DNA of 64,000 nt from Maribacter aquimaris (GCF_014596745.1 NZ_JABTCF010000013.1:62001-126000), one strand, 5' to 3'; counted from the stretch's first letter, positions 37,543 to 47,045 are shown. The notes: generated from the sequence alone by a model not told the origin. Made by a program: numbers and translations.

Positions 37543-38487
37543 ATGAAGTTTTTTGATGTTTTAGTGGTAGGGGAATTGAATGTCGATATCATTTTGGATA
37601 AAATCCAAGGTTTTCCGGTCGTTGGAAAGGAAATAATCGCTAAGGAAATGACTATGACCCTAGGGAGTAGTTCTGCTATATTCGCCAGTAATTTGAGTTC
37701 CTTGGGGAATAAGGTTGGTTTCTTGGGTAAGATCGGTAAGGATGATTTCGCCAGAACCGTAATAAACACCCTTAAAGAAAAAAAGGTTGACACCGAAAAT
37801 ATAATCCAGTCGGAAGAATACCAAACAGGGCTGACCATAGTTATGAATTATGACATGGATAGGGCGAATGTTACGTTTCCTGGTGCCATGGAGCATCTTA
37901 GCCTAGACGAAATAACAGATTCCCAATTGCAAAAGGCCAAACACCTTCATTTAAGCTCTGTGTTTTTGCAGACCGGACTATTAAGTGAAATTTCGGAACT
38001 TTTCAAAAGGGCAAAGAATTTGGGGTTGACCACTTCCATGGATCCCCAATGGGATCCTACGGAAAAATGGAACCTGGATCTCGAAGAACTTCTTCCTTAT
38101 ATGGATGTCTTTATGCCCAATACCGAGGAGTTTAAACATCTTACAAAGTGTTCCGACATCCAATCGGGATTGGATAAAGTAAAATCCTATGCCAATTATA
38201 TAATCATTAAGGATGGTGAAAATGGGGCCCACCTTTGGGATGGGGAAAAATTAACCACCCAACCGGCATTCCTTAATAGCAATGTCATTGACTGCATTGG
38301 GGCCGGTGATAGTTTTGATGCCGGTTTTATCAGTGAATACCTTAAAGGGGGCAGTATGTTGCATTGCCTCGAGTTCGGAAATATCACAGGTGCTATTAAT
38401 ACTACCGCGTCTGGTGGTACGGGTGCCTTTAAAAGTCTGGAAAACGTAAAAAAAGTTGCTTTTGACCTTTTTAAATATCAATTATAA
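37543..38487 (+). CDS. PfkB-family carbohydrate kinase
   Basis: Cytoplasmic sugar kinase of the ribokinase/PfkB family; the substrate is not known. I chose ATG 37543 (MKFFDVLVVGELNVDIIL) because the homologous fold begins there; an ATG at 37510 would add 11 unconvincing residues. The 314-residue protein has the N-terminal GELNVD strand, LGSSSAIFASNLSSLG (substrate region; the usual GG is replaced by LGSS), and the C-terminal PfkB signature NVIDCIGAGDSFDAGFISEYL with catalytic Asp, then the nucleotide-binding end GAINTTASGGTGAF. It leads an operon with a class II aldolase 3 bp downstream, suggesting that it makes the bisphosphate cleaved by that aldolase, or an alternative sugar phosphate. Confidence 0.87.
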   Translation: MKFFDVLVVGELNVDIILDKIQGFPVVGKEIIAKEMTMTLGSSSAIFASNLSSLGNKVGFLGKIGKDDFARTVINTLKEKKVDTENIIQSEEYQTGLTIVMNYDMDRANVTFPGAMEHLSLDEITDSQLQKAKHLHLSSVFLQTGLLSEISELFKRAKNLGLTTSMDPQWDPTEKWNLDLEELLPYMDVFMPNTEEFKHLTKCSDIQSGLDKVKSYANYIIIKDGENGAHLWDGEKLTTQPAFLNSNVIDCIGAGDSFDAGFISEYLKGGSMLHCLEFGNITGAINTTASGGTGAFKSLENVKKVAFDLFKYQL

Positions 38488-38490
38488 TAT

Positions 38491-39309
38491 ATGAAATTAC
38501 AACAGAAATTATCGCATAACAAAACAGAGGGAAAGGCTTTATTAGCTACAAATTTCTACAATTTTGAAACCCTTTCCGCTGTGTTGATGGCAGCAAAGGA
38601 AACAGATTCCGAACTTATATTGCAAGTATCGGAGAGTTCTGTAAAATATATGGGGCTTCGTGTAGCCAAAGCGCTGGCGACGAGTGCCAGGGAACAGTAT
38701 GGTGTTACTGCCTGGTTGCATTTGGATCATGGTCAAAATGTCGAATTGGTAAAACAGTGTATCGATATAGGATTTGATTCGGTGATGATCGATGCCAGTG
38801 AAAAACCTTTCGAGGAAAACATACGGATAACATCCGAAATTGTTAAATATGCGGCAAGCTTTGATATTAATGTAGAGGCAGAACTTGGTTATATTTCAAA
38901 ACTGGGACAGGATCAAAAAATGATCTATACCCAGCCGGAAGAGGCCAAGCAATTTGTTGAAAGTACCGGTATCAATGCATTGGCGATAGCCGTGGGTTCT
39001 GCCCATGGATTTTATAAGAATACGCCTAAATTACAGGTAGACCTTATCAAGGAAATAAATGCCGTTACCGATGCCGCACTTGTTTTGCACGGTAGTTCGG
39101 GTATTCCGGATGACCAGCTACAAGCCGCTGTTAAAAACGGAATCACTAAAATCAATCTGGCTACTGAAATTAAGAACATTTTCATGAAAACCTTGCAAGC
39201 AGAACTTAAGGCTACCGATAATATAGACTTAAGGGAAGTTTTCCCCAAGGCAACAGAACAGGCAAAAAATTTGGTTGCCAATAAGTTGAATGTGATAAAC
39301 ATCAAATAA
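38491..39309 (+). CDS. Class II ketose-bisphosphate aldolase (KbaY/GatY/FbaA-like)
   Basis: Zinc-dependent aldolase that cleaves a ketose 1,6-bisphosphate or 1-phosphate to DHAP and an aldehyde; cytoplasmic. It has 272 residues: N-terminal ALLATNFYNFETLSAVLMAA, zinc ligand His in WLHLDHGQNVE, the SVMIDASEKPFEENI loop, EAELGYISKLG (catalytic/metal Glu region, shortened compared with FbaA), zinc His in AIAVGSAHGFYKNTPKLQ, and the phosphate-binding VLHGSSGIPDDQL and ITKINLATEI. Short class II aldolases of this shape act on tagatose 1,6-bisphosphate or fructose bisphosphate; with the AgaS-like enzyme in the locus, tagatose bisphosphate is plausible. It is spaced 3 bp from the kinase and 6 bp from the amidohydrolase. 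Confidence 0.88.
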   Translation: MKLQQKLSHNKTEGKALLATNFYNFETLSAVLMAAKETDSELILQVSESSVKYMGLRVAKALATSAREQYGVTAWLHLDHGQNVELVKQCIDIGFDSVMIDASEKPFEENIRITSEIVKYAASFDINVEAELGYISKLGQDQKMIYTQPEEAKQFVESTGINALAIAVGSAHGFYKNTPKLQVDLIKEINAVTDAALVLHGSSGIPDDQLQAAVKNGITKINLATEIKNIFMKTLQAELKATDNIDLREVFPKATEQAKNLVANKLNVINIK

Positions 39310-39315
39310 CCAAAT

Positions 39316-40389
39316 ATGCGCGCCCTACTTTTATCCATTGTTTTGATTGTCAATGTCTTTTCCGTGGTTATGGGGCAAGAGGATATTCTTCTGAAGGATT
39401 ATAATCCGAAGTCTATCTACAAAACCCATAAAACGGTTTTGGAAAAGGCCAAGTTTCCCGTGATCGATATGCATTCACATGCTTATGCTACAAGTCAGGA
39501 AGAAATTGGGGAATGGGTTAAGACAATGGACAAGTTCGGTATTGAAAAAACGATAATCCTAACCAAGCTTACGGGTAAGGCATTCGATAGTGTTTACAAT
39601 ATCTATGCGAAATACGAAGGCCGTTTTGAAGTTTGGTGTGGATTTGACTATACCGGGTATGCTAAGAAAGGCTGGGCAGGGAAGGCTGTTCAAGAATTGG
39701 AACGATGTTATGAGGTAGGGGCTAGAGGTATCGGGGAACTCGGCGATAAGGGGGAAGGGTTATTGTATTCAAAACCTACAGCAGCATATGATATGCATAT
39801 TGACGATGAGCGTATGAAGCCCCTTCTTGAAAAATGTGGTGAGCTGGGCATGCCTATCAATATCCATATTGCGGAACCGATTTGGATGTACGAACCTATA
39901 GACGTTTACAATGACGGTCTTATGAATGCTGCCGATTGGCAAATAGACACCTCAAATAAGGACCTGCTATTGCATTCAGAGCTCATTGGTACTTTGGAGA
40001 ATGCGGTAAAAGCTAATCCCGGAACAACTTTTATAGCGTGTCATTTTGCGAATTGTAGTTATGATCTGGGTATCCTTGGCAAGCTTTTGGATCACTACCC
40101 CAATCTATATGCTGACATTTCGGCCCGATATGCGGAAACAGCACCTGTACCAAGATACACCAAGAGTTTTTATGAAAAATACCAGGATAGGTTGTTGTAC
40201 GGGACCGATATGGGTTTCGATGCCTCGATGTACGAAATAACATTCAGGATCCTTGAGACTGAGGATGAACATTTCTACGCCAAAGAATTGTTCGGTTACC
40301 ATTGGTCCTTATATGGTTTGGGGCTATCCGATGCGGTATTAAAAAAGATATATTATGAAAACGCAAAGAAAATCAGAAATTATGAATAG
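39316..40389 (+). CDS. Exported amidohydrolase-family protein (COG2159-like)
   Basis: Metal-dependent hydrolase or decarboxylase of the amidohydrolase-2 type; the substrate is unknown. The 357-residue protein begins with a signal peptide (MRALLLSIVLIVNVFSVVMGQ), so it acts outside the cytoplasm. The TIM-barrel metal site is visible: VIDMHSHAYAT (HxH), NIHIAEP (His at strand 5), FIACHFANCSYD (strand 6), and LLYGTDMGFD (terminal Asp). It lies in the kinase-aldolase operon and overlaps the following lipoprotein gene by 8 bp. An export signal on an enzyme cotranscribed with cytoplasmic sugar kinases suggests work on the incoming glycan, such as deacylation, before transport; this is inference. 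Confidence 0.8.
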   Translation: MRALLLSIVLIVNVFSVVMGQEDILLKDYNPKSIYKTHKTVLEKAKFPVIDMHSHAYATSQEEIGEWVKTMDKFGIEKTIILTKLTGKAFDSVYNIYAKYEGRFEVWCGFDYTGYAKKGWAGKAVQELERCYEVGARGIGELGDKGEGLLYSKPTAAYDMHIDDERMKPLLEKCGELGMPINIHIAEPIWMYEPIDVYNDGLMNAADWQIDTSNKDLLLHSELIGTLENAVKANPGTTFIACHFANCSYDLGILGKLLDHYPNLYADISARYAETAPVPRYTKSFYEKYQDRLLYGTDMGFDASMYEITFRILETEDEHFYAKELFGYHWSLYGLGLSDAVLKKIYYENAKKIRNYE

Positions 40390-42442
40390 ACTGAAAACAG
40401 GGCTCTTAGTGTTTGTGCCCCTATTGATTTTTATGTTCTCGTGTGACAATCAGAAAAAAGATGCCACTGTACTGACTATTCAGCAGGGAAATCTGACGTT
40501 GGAAATAAATGGGAATTTAAAAACGAGATTATCGGCTTCTCTTGAAGGAGCAAAACCTTTAATGGATGATTTTCAATCATCAGAACAATTGGTGGTTGCA
40601 AAACAGGGGCTGACTGATTTTAATGTGGAAGGTGTAGCGGAAACATCCCTCGAAGGGAATTTAACAGGCCGACAATGGGTAGTCAACGGAGTCTATAACG
40701 ACAATGGTCTCTCTGTTGGTAAAAAGTTGATCATTACCGCTTATGATAAATATCCGGATTTATTGACGACCAAGGTCATATACACGAATACATCGAATTC
40801 GGATGTTTTCGTTGAAGAATGGGGCAATAATGGCTATCAGATCCTCTCCCAAGGGGATGAGCCGGCTTTCTGGGCGTTTCAGGGCAGTTCCTCTACCGAT
40901 AGGAGCGATTGGATAAAGCCATTGGAACCCGGGTTTTATCAAAAAAACTTCATGGGTATGAATGATAGCGATTATGGGGGAGGTATTCCTGTAACTTCGG
41001 TATGGCGACCAGATGTCAATATAGCGGTTGGGCATTTGTCAATGGTTCCGAAACTAGTGAACCTTCCTACAGAGTTACCGACTAACGATAGTAATGTCCA
41101 TATTGGGGTTTCCAAGGATTTTGAGGAGCGTACGGTATTTAAATCAGGGGAAACATTGGAAACTCTGGAAACCTTTATATCAGTGTCTAAGGGCGATTAT
41201 TTCACCAATCTCTCAAGGTATTCCAACCTTATGCAAGACAAGGGGGTCAAAATAGCGGAAGCCGAACCGGCAGCCTTTGAGTCGATATGGTGCGCATGGG
41301 GTTATGAAAGAAAGTTTACGCTCGATGAAATTGTAGGGACACTTCCCAAAGTAAAAGAGCTTGGTATCAAATGGGCTGTGTTAGATGATGGCTTTCAAAT
41401 TGCAGAAGGTGATTGGGATGCAAATCCCCAAAAATTCCCAAAAGGAAACCAAGAGATCAAAGGTCTTGTTGATGCTATTCATAAACAGGGCTTGAAAGCA
41501 AAAATTTGGTGGACTCCCTTGGCTGCCGATCCCGGGAGTAATGCCTTAAAGGAAAATCCTGAAATGCAGATTATGCAAAAAGATGGTTCCCCCCAATTTA
41601 TAACATGGTGGGATGCCTATTACCTTTCACCTGCAAATGATAAAACCATTGAGCATACGAAGAAAATCATACACCTTTTTATGGAAGACTGGGGGTTTGA
41701 TGGTTTGAAAATGGATGGACAGCACATGAACTGTGTAGCTCCTGACTATAATTTGGATGATCCGGAAAGTGCTCCGGAAAAACTGCCCGATTTCTTTCAA
41801 ATGATCTATGATGAGGCCCGAAGTATAAAACCCCATGCCGTGATTGAAAACTGTCCGTGTGGCACATGTATGTCCTATTTTAACATGGCATCCATGAACC
41901 AAGCGGTTTCATCCGATCCACTTTCCAGCTGGCAAGTGCGCCACAAGGGAAAAACATATAAGGCCTTGGTTCCGAATACGGCTTATTATGGGGATCATGT
42001 GGAATTGAGTGATAACGCCAACGATTTTGCAAGTTCATTCGGTATCGGGGCGGTTCTAGGCACTAAATTCACTTGGCCCAAAGACAACCCTTATGCCGAG
42101 GCGAGTTATTTATTGACCCCTGAGAAAGAAAAAGTATGGAAGAAGTGGTTCTCGCTCTATGATGAAAAAATGCTTTCGAAAGAAAAGTATCTTGGGGAGT
42201 TGTACGATTTGGGATATGACAAGCCCGAAACCCATGTTATTCAAAAAGAGGAAACCCTTTACTATGCTTTCTATGATAGCGATTGGAATGGGGAAATCGT
42301 TCTTAAGGGATTAAAGGAAGGGGCGTCGTATAGTGTCAGGGATTATTTTAATGAAAAAGATTTAGGAGCGGTTTCTTCTGATAAACCTTCCATAAAGGTG
42401 AACTTCAAGGATTTCCTTTTAATAGCCGTAACCCCGTTATAA
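40382..42442 (+). CDS. Alpha-galactosidase-like glycoside hydrolase, clan GH-D (GH36/GH27-like) lipoprotein
   Basis: Probable periplasmic or surface exo-glycosidase releasing alpha-linked galactose-type sugars. I start at ATG 40382, giving a lipoprotein signal (MNRLKTGLLVFVPLLIFMFSC); an ATG at 40355 would overlap further. The 686-residue protein has an N-terminal beta-sandwich and a central TIM barrel with WAVLDDGFQIAEGDWDANPQKFP, IWWTPLAADPGS, the nucleophile region WGFDGLKMDGQHMN (KxD), and the acid/base region near SMNQAVSSDPLSSWQVR, followed by a C-terminal beta domain. VIENCPCGTCMSYF before the acid/base residue is typical of clan GH-D. GalNAc or related substrates are also possible. 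It is the last gene of the operon, followed by a terminator. Confidence 0.85.
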   Translation: MNRLKTGLLVFVPLLIFMFSCDNQKKDATVLTIQQGNLTLEINGNLKTRLSASLEGAKPLMDDFQSSEQLVVAKQGLTDFNVEGVAETSLEGNLTGRQWVVNGVYNDNGLSVGKKLIITAYDKYPDLLTTKVIYTNTSNSDVFVEEWGNNGYQILSQGDEPAFWAFQGSSSTDRSDWIKPLEPGFYQKNFMGMNDSDYGGGIPVTSVWRPDVNIAVGHLSMVPKLVNLPTELPTNDSNVHIGVSKDFEERTVFKSGETLETLETFISVSKGDYFTNLSRYSNLMQDKGVKIAEAEPAAFESIWCAWGYERKFTLDEIVGTLPKVKELGIKWAVLDDGFQIAEGDWDANPQKFPKGNQEIKGLVDAIHKQGLKAKIWWTPLAADPGSNALKENPEMQIMQKDGSPQFITWWDAYYLSPANDKTIEHTKKIIHLFMEDWGFDGLKMDGQHMNCVAPDYNLDDPESAPEKLPDFFQMIYDEARSIKPHAVIENCPCGTCMSYFNMASMNQAVSSDPLSSWQVRHKGKTYKALVPNTAYYGDHVELSDNANDFASSFGIGAVLGTKFTWPKDNPYAEASYLLTPEKEKVWKKWFSLYDEKMLSKEKYLGELYDLGYDKPETHVIQKEETLYYAFYDSDWNGEIVLKGLKEGASYSVRDYFNEKDLGAVSSDKPSIKVNFKDFLLIAVTPL

Positions 42443-42530
42443 ATCGTGGGTGTGTTCCTGAAGAAAAAGTTAATATGTAAACCAATATTGTAAAAGAAGG
42501 TATTTTGCCTTAAAACCAACCAAACCGATA

Positions 42531-42557
42531 AAAAGGGACGCCTATTGCGTCCCTTTT
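42531..42557. terminator. Bidirectional intrinsic terminator
   Basis: AAAAGGGACGC (42531-42541) pairs exactly with GCGTCCCTTTT (42547-42557) around a 5-nt loop, with T-runs on both strands. It separates the convergent glycosidase gene (stop 42442) and FtsX-type permease gene (stop 42576). Confidence 0.92.
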
Positions 42558-42575
42558 TTGTTGAATAAAACCATG

Positions 42576-45005
42576 TTATTCATATTTGAGATGGGAGACC
42601 AAGTCCAACTTCAGGGCTTTTACCGCTTGCACCAGAATGATGGCTATGGTCAATGTCAACATGACAATAGGGGCTATCAGAAAGGGGGCTATGGGAATAT
42701 CGATACGATAGGCAAAGTCTTGCAGCCATCTATTCGATAGGTAGAATGAGATAGGGAGGGCAATAATAAGGGCGATTATGGTGATGAGAATAAAGTCTTT
42801 GATAAGTCCGAACACCAACTCTTTTTCCGAGGCTCCCAAGGTTTTTTTAATAGCCACTTCCTTATAACGCAGTTGTACGGTGTGCGAGGCAATTGCGAAC
42901 AACCCAAGCAATGAGATGAAAATCATCAGTATTGAAAGTCCGGTTACCAGTTTTTCCAAGCGTTCGTGTTGGGAGAATAGTTCGGCAAAATTCTGGTCAA
43001 GAAACTCATATTTAAACGGAAAACGGGGTTCGATACGTGTCGTCCAGAATTTTTCGATCTCGTTCAAGGTGGTTTTCACGTCCTGGTTGTTCAATTTTAT
43101 CATTACAAAGGATGGTTTGCCCCAATCCCCATCATCACCTTTAAGATAGTTCATGTATAAAGCGGGGTAGGCACCTTCGTCAAACCCTTTGGAGATATAG
43201 TTGTCGACCACGCCAATAATGGTGCCCTTATAGCCCCAATAGGAAACCTCTGTGCCAATAGGGTTTTCAAATCCGAATTTGTCCACCAATTTTTTATTTA
43301 CAATGATTTCATTGAGGAGTAAGGTATCCCCATCCGAATCCATTGTGAATTTTGATCGATCTGTCTGCATCCAATCTTGAATGAAATTTTTTCCTTCAGA
43401 AAGTTTTATACCCATGGTGGGAAAATAGTCCGCATCGATAAAATGCATATCGCTCTGATAGCTTATTTCACGGTAATCAACATTTGAGTTTGAACCATTT
43501 CCAGCATAGGTGCCTGGGGGCCTTGTGGTCGTGGCTACCTTTTCAACACCTTTCAGTTTGGTGAGTTCCTGTTTGAATGTTTCCATCTTTTTCCAGGTTT
43601 CCCCCCCATTCTGAATGGGTACAAATAGCATTTGGTCTTTTTGAAACCCGAGATCCTTATTGTTCATATAATCCAATTGTGATTTTATGATGAATGCGGA
43701 AATCAGAAAGATCGCTGAAATACAAAATTGGAATATAATCATGGTCTTTTTGAGGGTGTTTCCGCTTTTTGAACGTCCGAAATTACCTTTTAACACTTTT
43801 ACCGGATTGAAGTTTGAAAGGTATATCCCCGGAAAAATGCCGGCAATGAAAACGAGTAACCCAATAATGCCTAACGCCCAGAGCCACTTGTTGTACGGGT
43901 CAAGGATTTCCAGTTCGGAGTTCATTAGGCTGTTGAACAAGGGTAGAAGGATTTCTACCAAGGCCAAAGAAATTACGATGGCGAACAGGCATTGTAGGGT
44001 GACTTCAAAAATGAACTGCAATACGATTTTTGTCTTACTGGTGCCCAGTGTTTTTCGAACAGCAACTTCCTTGGCCCTTTGTGTTGAACCGGATATGCTC
44101 AGGTTTATGAAGTTGATCGAAGATATTACCAGGATAAGGAATGCCAATAAGGAAAGAATGAAAATGGTATTGGCCCCTTTGCCTTTATGGACTTTTGAAA
44201 ACAAATGGATATCCCCTAAATTTTCTATGGACATTCGCTCTTCCTTCCCTTTTAGGTATTCTTCCCAAGAAATCCCCCAAGATTTATAGGTGTTTTCGTC
44301 ATAGAATTTATCGAATTTGGAAATGAAGGACCCAATGTCGGTACCGGGATGAAACTTGAATAGGGCCGTGTAGTTGAAATTGCCCCAATGATCCATATTG
44401 TCGGTCTTCTTTATCAACTTTAAGATCGCAGGCTGGGTTTCACTGGGATAACCTTTGGTCTTATACACCCCGGTTATGAGGTACGTTATAGGTTGGTTCC
44501 TGAAAAGGGCCTCTATGGTTTTGCCAACAGGATTGGTGTCCCCAAATAGTTCATAGGCGAATGTATCACTTAAGACAAGTTCATTCTCGTTTTTGAAAAG
44601 GTTCTCTTTTGTCCCGTATTTAAATGGATAAGGATAAAAATCAAAGAAATTGGGAGTGGTGCCCATGGCTCCTTTCATCAGTTTTTTACCATCGGAATTG
44701 AAGAGAATGCTTCCCATCCAATTCATCATCATGGCATCTTCCAATTCAGGGAGTTGTTCCTTGGCTGTTTTTACCATGATACCCGGTGAGGTGGTCCATA
44801 CCTCCCCATTGTCGAATAGGCGAATGGGCCTGTAAATATGCGCTAGGTTAGGATTCCATTTTTCATAACTCAATTCTTTGCTCACAAAAAGAATGACCAA
44901 GATAAAACAAGTGATTCCCAAGGTAAGTCCAAGGGTATTGATGAGCGGGTAGAGCGGTCTTTTTTTTAGGTTCCTTAGGAAGATCTTAAGCCAGGAATTA
45001 ATCAT
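42576..45005 (-). CDS. MacB/FtsX-type ABC transporter permease
   Basis: Inner-membrane subunit of a MacAB-like exporter or mechanotransmission system. The 809-residue protein has the duplicated layout of large Bacteroidota FtsX permeases: TM1 near 21-41 (PLINTLGLTLGITCFILVILFV), a periplasmic MacB-like domain (about 50-275), FtsX core helices (about 280-400, with STQRAKEVAVRKTLGTSKTKIVLQFIFEV), a second TM/periplasmic domain (about 420-670), and a second FtsX core (LFAIASHTVQLRYKEVAIKKTLGASEKELVFGLIKDF) at the C terminus. It follows the ATPase gene by 22 bp. It is last in the three-gene exporter operon controlled from near 47050. The substrate is unknown. Confidence 0.92.
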   Translation of the reverse strand: MINSWLKIFLRNLKKRPLYPLINTLGLTLGITCFILVILFVSKELSYEKWNPNLAHIYRPIRLFDNGEVWTTSPGIMVKTAKEQLPELEDAMMMNWMGSILFNSDGKKLMKGAMGTTPNFFDFYPYPFKYGTKENLFKNENELVLSDTFAYELFGDTNPVGKTIEALFRNQPITYLITGVYKTKGYPSETQPAILKLIKKTDNMDHWGNFNYTALFKFHPGTDIGSFISKFDKFYDENTYKSWGISWEEYLKGKEERMSIENLGDIHLFSKVHKGKGANTIFILSLLAFLILVISSINFINLSISGSTQRAKEVAVRKTLGTSKTKIVLQFIFEVTLQCLFAIVISLALVEILLPLFNSLMNSELEILDPYNKWLWALGIIGLLVFIAGIFPGIYLSNFNPVKVLKGNFGRSKSGNTLKKTMIIFQFCISAIFLISAFIIKSQLDYMNNKDLGFQKDQMLFVPIQNGGETWKKMETFKQELTKLKGVEKVATTTRPPGTYAGNGSNSNVDYREISYQSDMHFIDADYFPTMGIKLSEGKNFIQDWMQTDRSKFTMDSDGDTLLLNEIIVNKKLVDKFGFENPIGTEVSYWGYKGTIIGVVDNYISKGFDEGAYPALYMNYLKGDDGDWGKPSFVMIKLNNQDVKTTLNEIEKFWTTRIEPRFPFKYEFLDQNFAELFSQHERLEKLVTGLSILMIFISLLGLFAIASHTVQLRYKEVAIKKTLGASEKELVFGLIKDFILITIIALIIALPISFYLSNRWLQDFAYRIDIPIAPFLIAPIVMLTLTIAIILVQAVKALKLDLVSHLKYE

Positions 45006-45027
45006 GATTGTTCGTTTTTTGATTGAT

Positions 45028-45723
45028 TTAGATGATTTCTATTTGACGTTGATTCACTTTTTCTCCAACGACTATCCCATCACGGAGTGTTACGATTTTA
45101 CTTGAAAACCCAGCGTCGTAACTAGAGTGTGTTACCATGATGATAGTAGCACCTTGGGAGTTTAGCTCAGTCATTAATTCCAAAACCTCATTGCCGTTCT
45201 TACTGTCAAGGTTACCTGTTGGCTCATCTGCCAAAATGAGTCTGGGTTTGTTCACCAATGCCCGGGCTACGGCGACGCGTTGTTGCTGGCCCCCTGAAAG
45301 CTGTTGTGGGTAGTGTTTGCTTCTGTGTGAGATATTTAGACGTTCCATGGCTTCCTCAACCCTGACTTTTCGGTCTGCCTTTCCAATTTTATTGTAAACC
45401 AGAGGCAGCTCAATATTTTCATAAACACTTAGTTCGTCGATTAAATTGAAATTCTGGAATACAAAACCAATGTTCTGCTTTCTGAACAGGGCACGGTCCC
45501 TTTCCTTTAATCCGAACATTTCCTTTTCTAAAAAAGCATAGCTGCCCGAATCAAAGGAATCCAAGAGGCCTATAATGTTCAATAAAGTCGATTTTCCACA
45601 TCCCGAGGGCCCCATAATAGCCAGGAATTCACCCTCTTTGACTTCGAGGGAAATATCATTTAGGGCTGTGGTCTCTACTTCCTCCGTGCTGTAGGTTTTA
45701 CTTAAGTTTTTAAGGTGTATCAT
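45028..45723 (-). CDS. MacB/LolD-type ABC ATP-binding protein
   Basis: ATPase subunit for the FtsX-type permease downstream. The 231-residue protein has Walker A GPSGCGKST near residue 39, Q-loop GFVFQNFNLIDELSVYENIELPL (typical of the LolD/MacB family), signature LSGGQQQRVAVARAL, Walker B LILADEPTGNLDSKNG, and switch His VTHSS. It lies 51 bp after the membrane fusion protein gene and 22 bp before the permease gene. Confidence 0.94.
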   Translation of the reverse strand: MIHLKNLSKTYSTEEVETTALNDISLEVKEGEFLAIMGPSGCGKSTLLNIIGLLDSFDSGSYAFLEKEMFGLKERDRALFRKQNIGFVFQNFNLIDELSVYENIELPLVYNKIGKADRKVRVEEAMERLNISHRSKHYPQQLSGGQQQRVAVARALVNKPRLILADEPTGNLDSKNGNEVLELMTELNSQGATIIMVTHSSYDAGFSSKIVTLRDGIVVGEKVNQRQIEII

Positions 45724-45774
45724 AATTGAATGGTTCTAACTGATTGATGAATGTTTTATGCTGTTTTTGGTTTC

Positions 45775-47019
45775 TTAGTTTAATGCCAGTACATCTTTGT
45801 CCTTGAAGTCGTCATAGGATGAGGTGATTACCCTGTCGCCTTCGACAAGGCCCTCCAGTACTTGGTAAAAGTTGGCATTGGCCTTTCCAATGCTTATTTT
45901 TCGCTTCTTCGCGGTACTGTCATCGGTTAATACAAAAACATATTGTCCGCCCGATGATTGGTAAAATGAACCCTTGGGAAGCAAAAGTGCCTTTTCCTTT
46001 TTATTGGATAAATAGATCTTAATGGGCAATGTCATTCCTTGTTGTATGGTTTCGGGAGCTTTATCCTCAAAAACGAGTTCAATATCGAATTTGCCATTGA
46101 TGACCTCAGCAACCACTTTTTCAACCTTTAGATGATATTGTTGCTCGTTAAATTCCAAGAGGGCCATTTTCCCCTCTTTTAATTGGCTGTAGTAATACTC
46201 GTCGGCCCGTACCAAAAGTTTGTATCCATCCTGCATGTCCAGTTTTCCAATGAGTTCCCCCTTATTATAGCTCTTTCCCAATAACGGATTGAATGACGAT
46301 AATAATCCGGTTGCAGGGGCTTTAACAATGAAATTTTCTTTGTTCTCTCGCAATTGCTCCAGACTTTCCTCCATTTTTTCTATGGAGGCATTGATCAATC
46401 GCAACTGGGTTTCCCTATCCTTTTGTTCATTTTGCATGTATTTTTTAGTATTCACTTGTTGTTTCCCTTGGAACTCGAAAGTCTCCTTTGATTTTAGATA
46501 ATCATTTTTTGATATTACCCCTTTTCGGTACAATGTGGTGTCCATACGGTATTGTCGTGCAGCATTGTTGAAATTGTAAGACATTTGAATAAGGTCCTTG
46601 TCCAAGGTCATTTGTTGGTTTTTAATCGATATACGGGTATTTCTGAGATTATTGATCTGTTCGATTATCGCTGTTTCCTGGGTGAGATAACTAAGTTCGG
46701 TATTGGGGTTGTACAGTTCCAGTAAAAGTTCCCCTTCTTTGATTAGTGCACCATTTTGCCCGTGTATCTTTTTGACCGTGCCACTCTCAATAGTGTTTAT
46801 TTGAAGGGTGTTCAGGGGTTGTACCTTTCCGTTGAAAAGGGCCATATCCTCAAAAGAATCATATACCACGGTTTTTATACTTACCCTATCCCTGTCAATC
46901 GTTACTTTGTTGCCGGCGGCCAATGCCGACCATAAAAGCAGGCATAGTACAATGGCAGGTAGGGTATACAGGAGTATGCGTTTGAGTGGATTTTTTTTAT
47001 GTTCAATCTTTCTGTCCAT
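45775..47019 (-). CDS. HlyD/MacA-like membrane fusion protein
   Basis: Periplasmic adaptor of the exporter. The 414-residue protein has an N-terminal transmembrane anchor (RILLYTLPAIVLCLLLWSALAA), a lipoyl/barrel-sandwich half with VQPLNTLQINTIESGTVKKIHGQNGALIKEGELLLEL, a long coiled-coil hairpin (about 115-235), the second lipoyl half (IVKAPATGLLSSFNPLLGKSYNKGELIGKL), a beta-barrel (about 260-320), and a C-terminal domain with LLPKGSFYQSSGGQYVFVLTDD. It is the first gene of the operon. The upstream 160 bp carry a sigma-54-like promoter and a long inverted repeat, and the divergent genes encode the matching regulator and kinase. Confidence 0.92.
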   Translation of the reverse strand: MDRKIEHKKNPLKRILLYTLPAIVLCLLLWSALAAGNKVTIDRDRVSIKTVVYDSFEDMALFNGKVQPLNTLQINTIESGTVKKIHGQNGALIKEGELLLELYNPNTELSYLTQETAIIEQINNLRNTRISIKNQQMTLDKDLIQMSYNFNNAARQYRMDTTLYRKGVISKNDYLKSKETFEFQGKQQVNTKKYMQNEQKDRETQLRLINASIEKMEESLEQLRENKENFIVKAPATGLLSSFNPLLGKSYNKGELIGKLDMQDGYKLLVRADEYYYSQLKEGKMALLEFNEQQYHLKVEKVVAEVINGKFDIELVFEDKAPETIQQGMTLPIKIYLSNKKEKALLLPKGSFYQSSGGQYVFVLTDDSTAKKRKISIGKANANFYQVLEGLVEGDRVITSSYDDFKDKDVLALN

Positions 47020-47045
47020 TGAGGTAATTTTTTCAACTTATCCTT

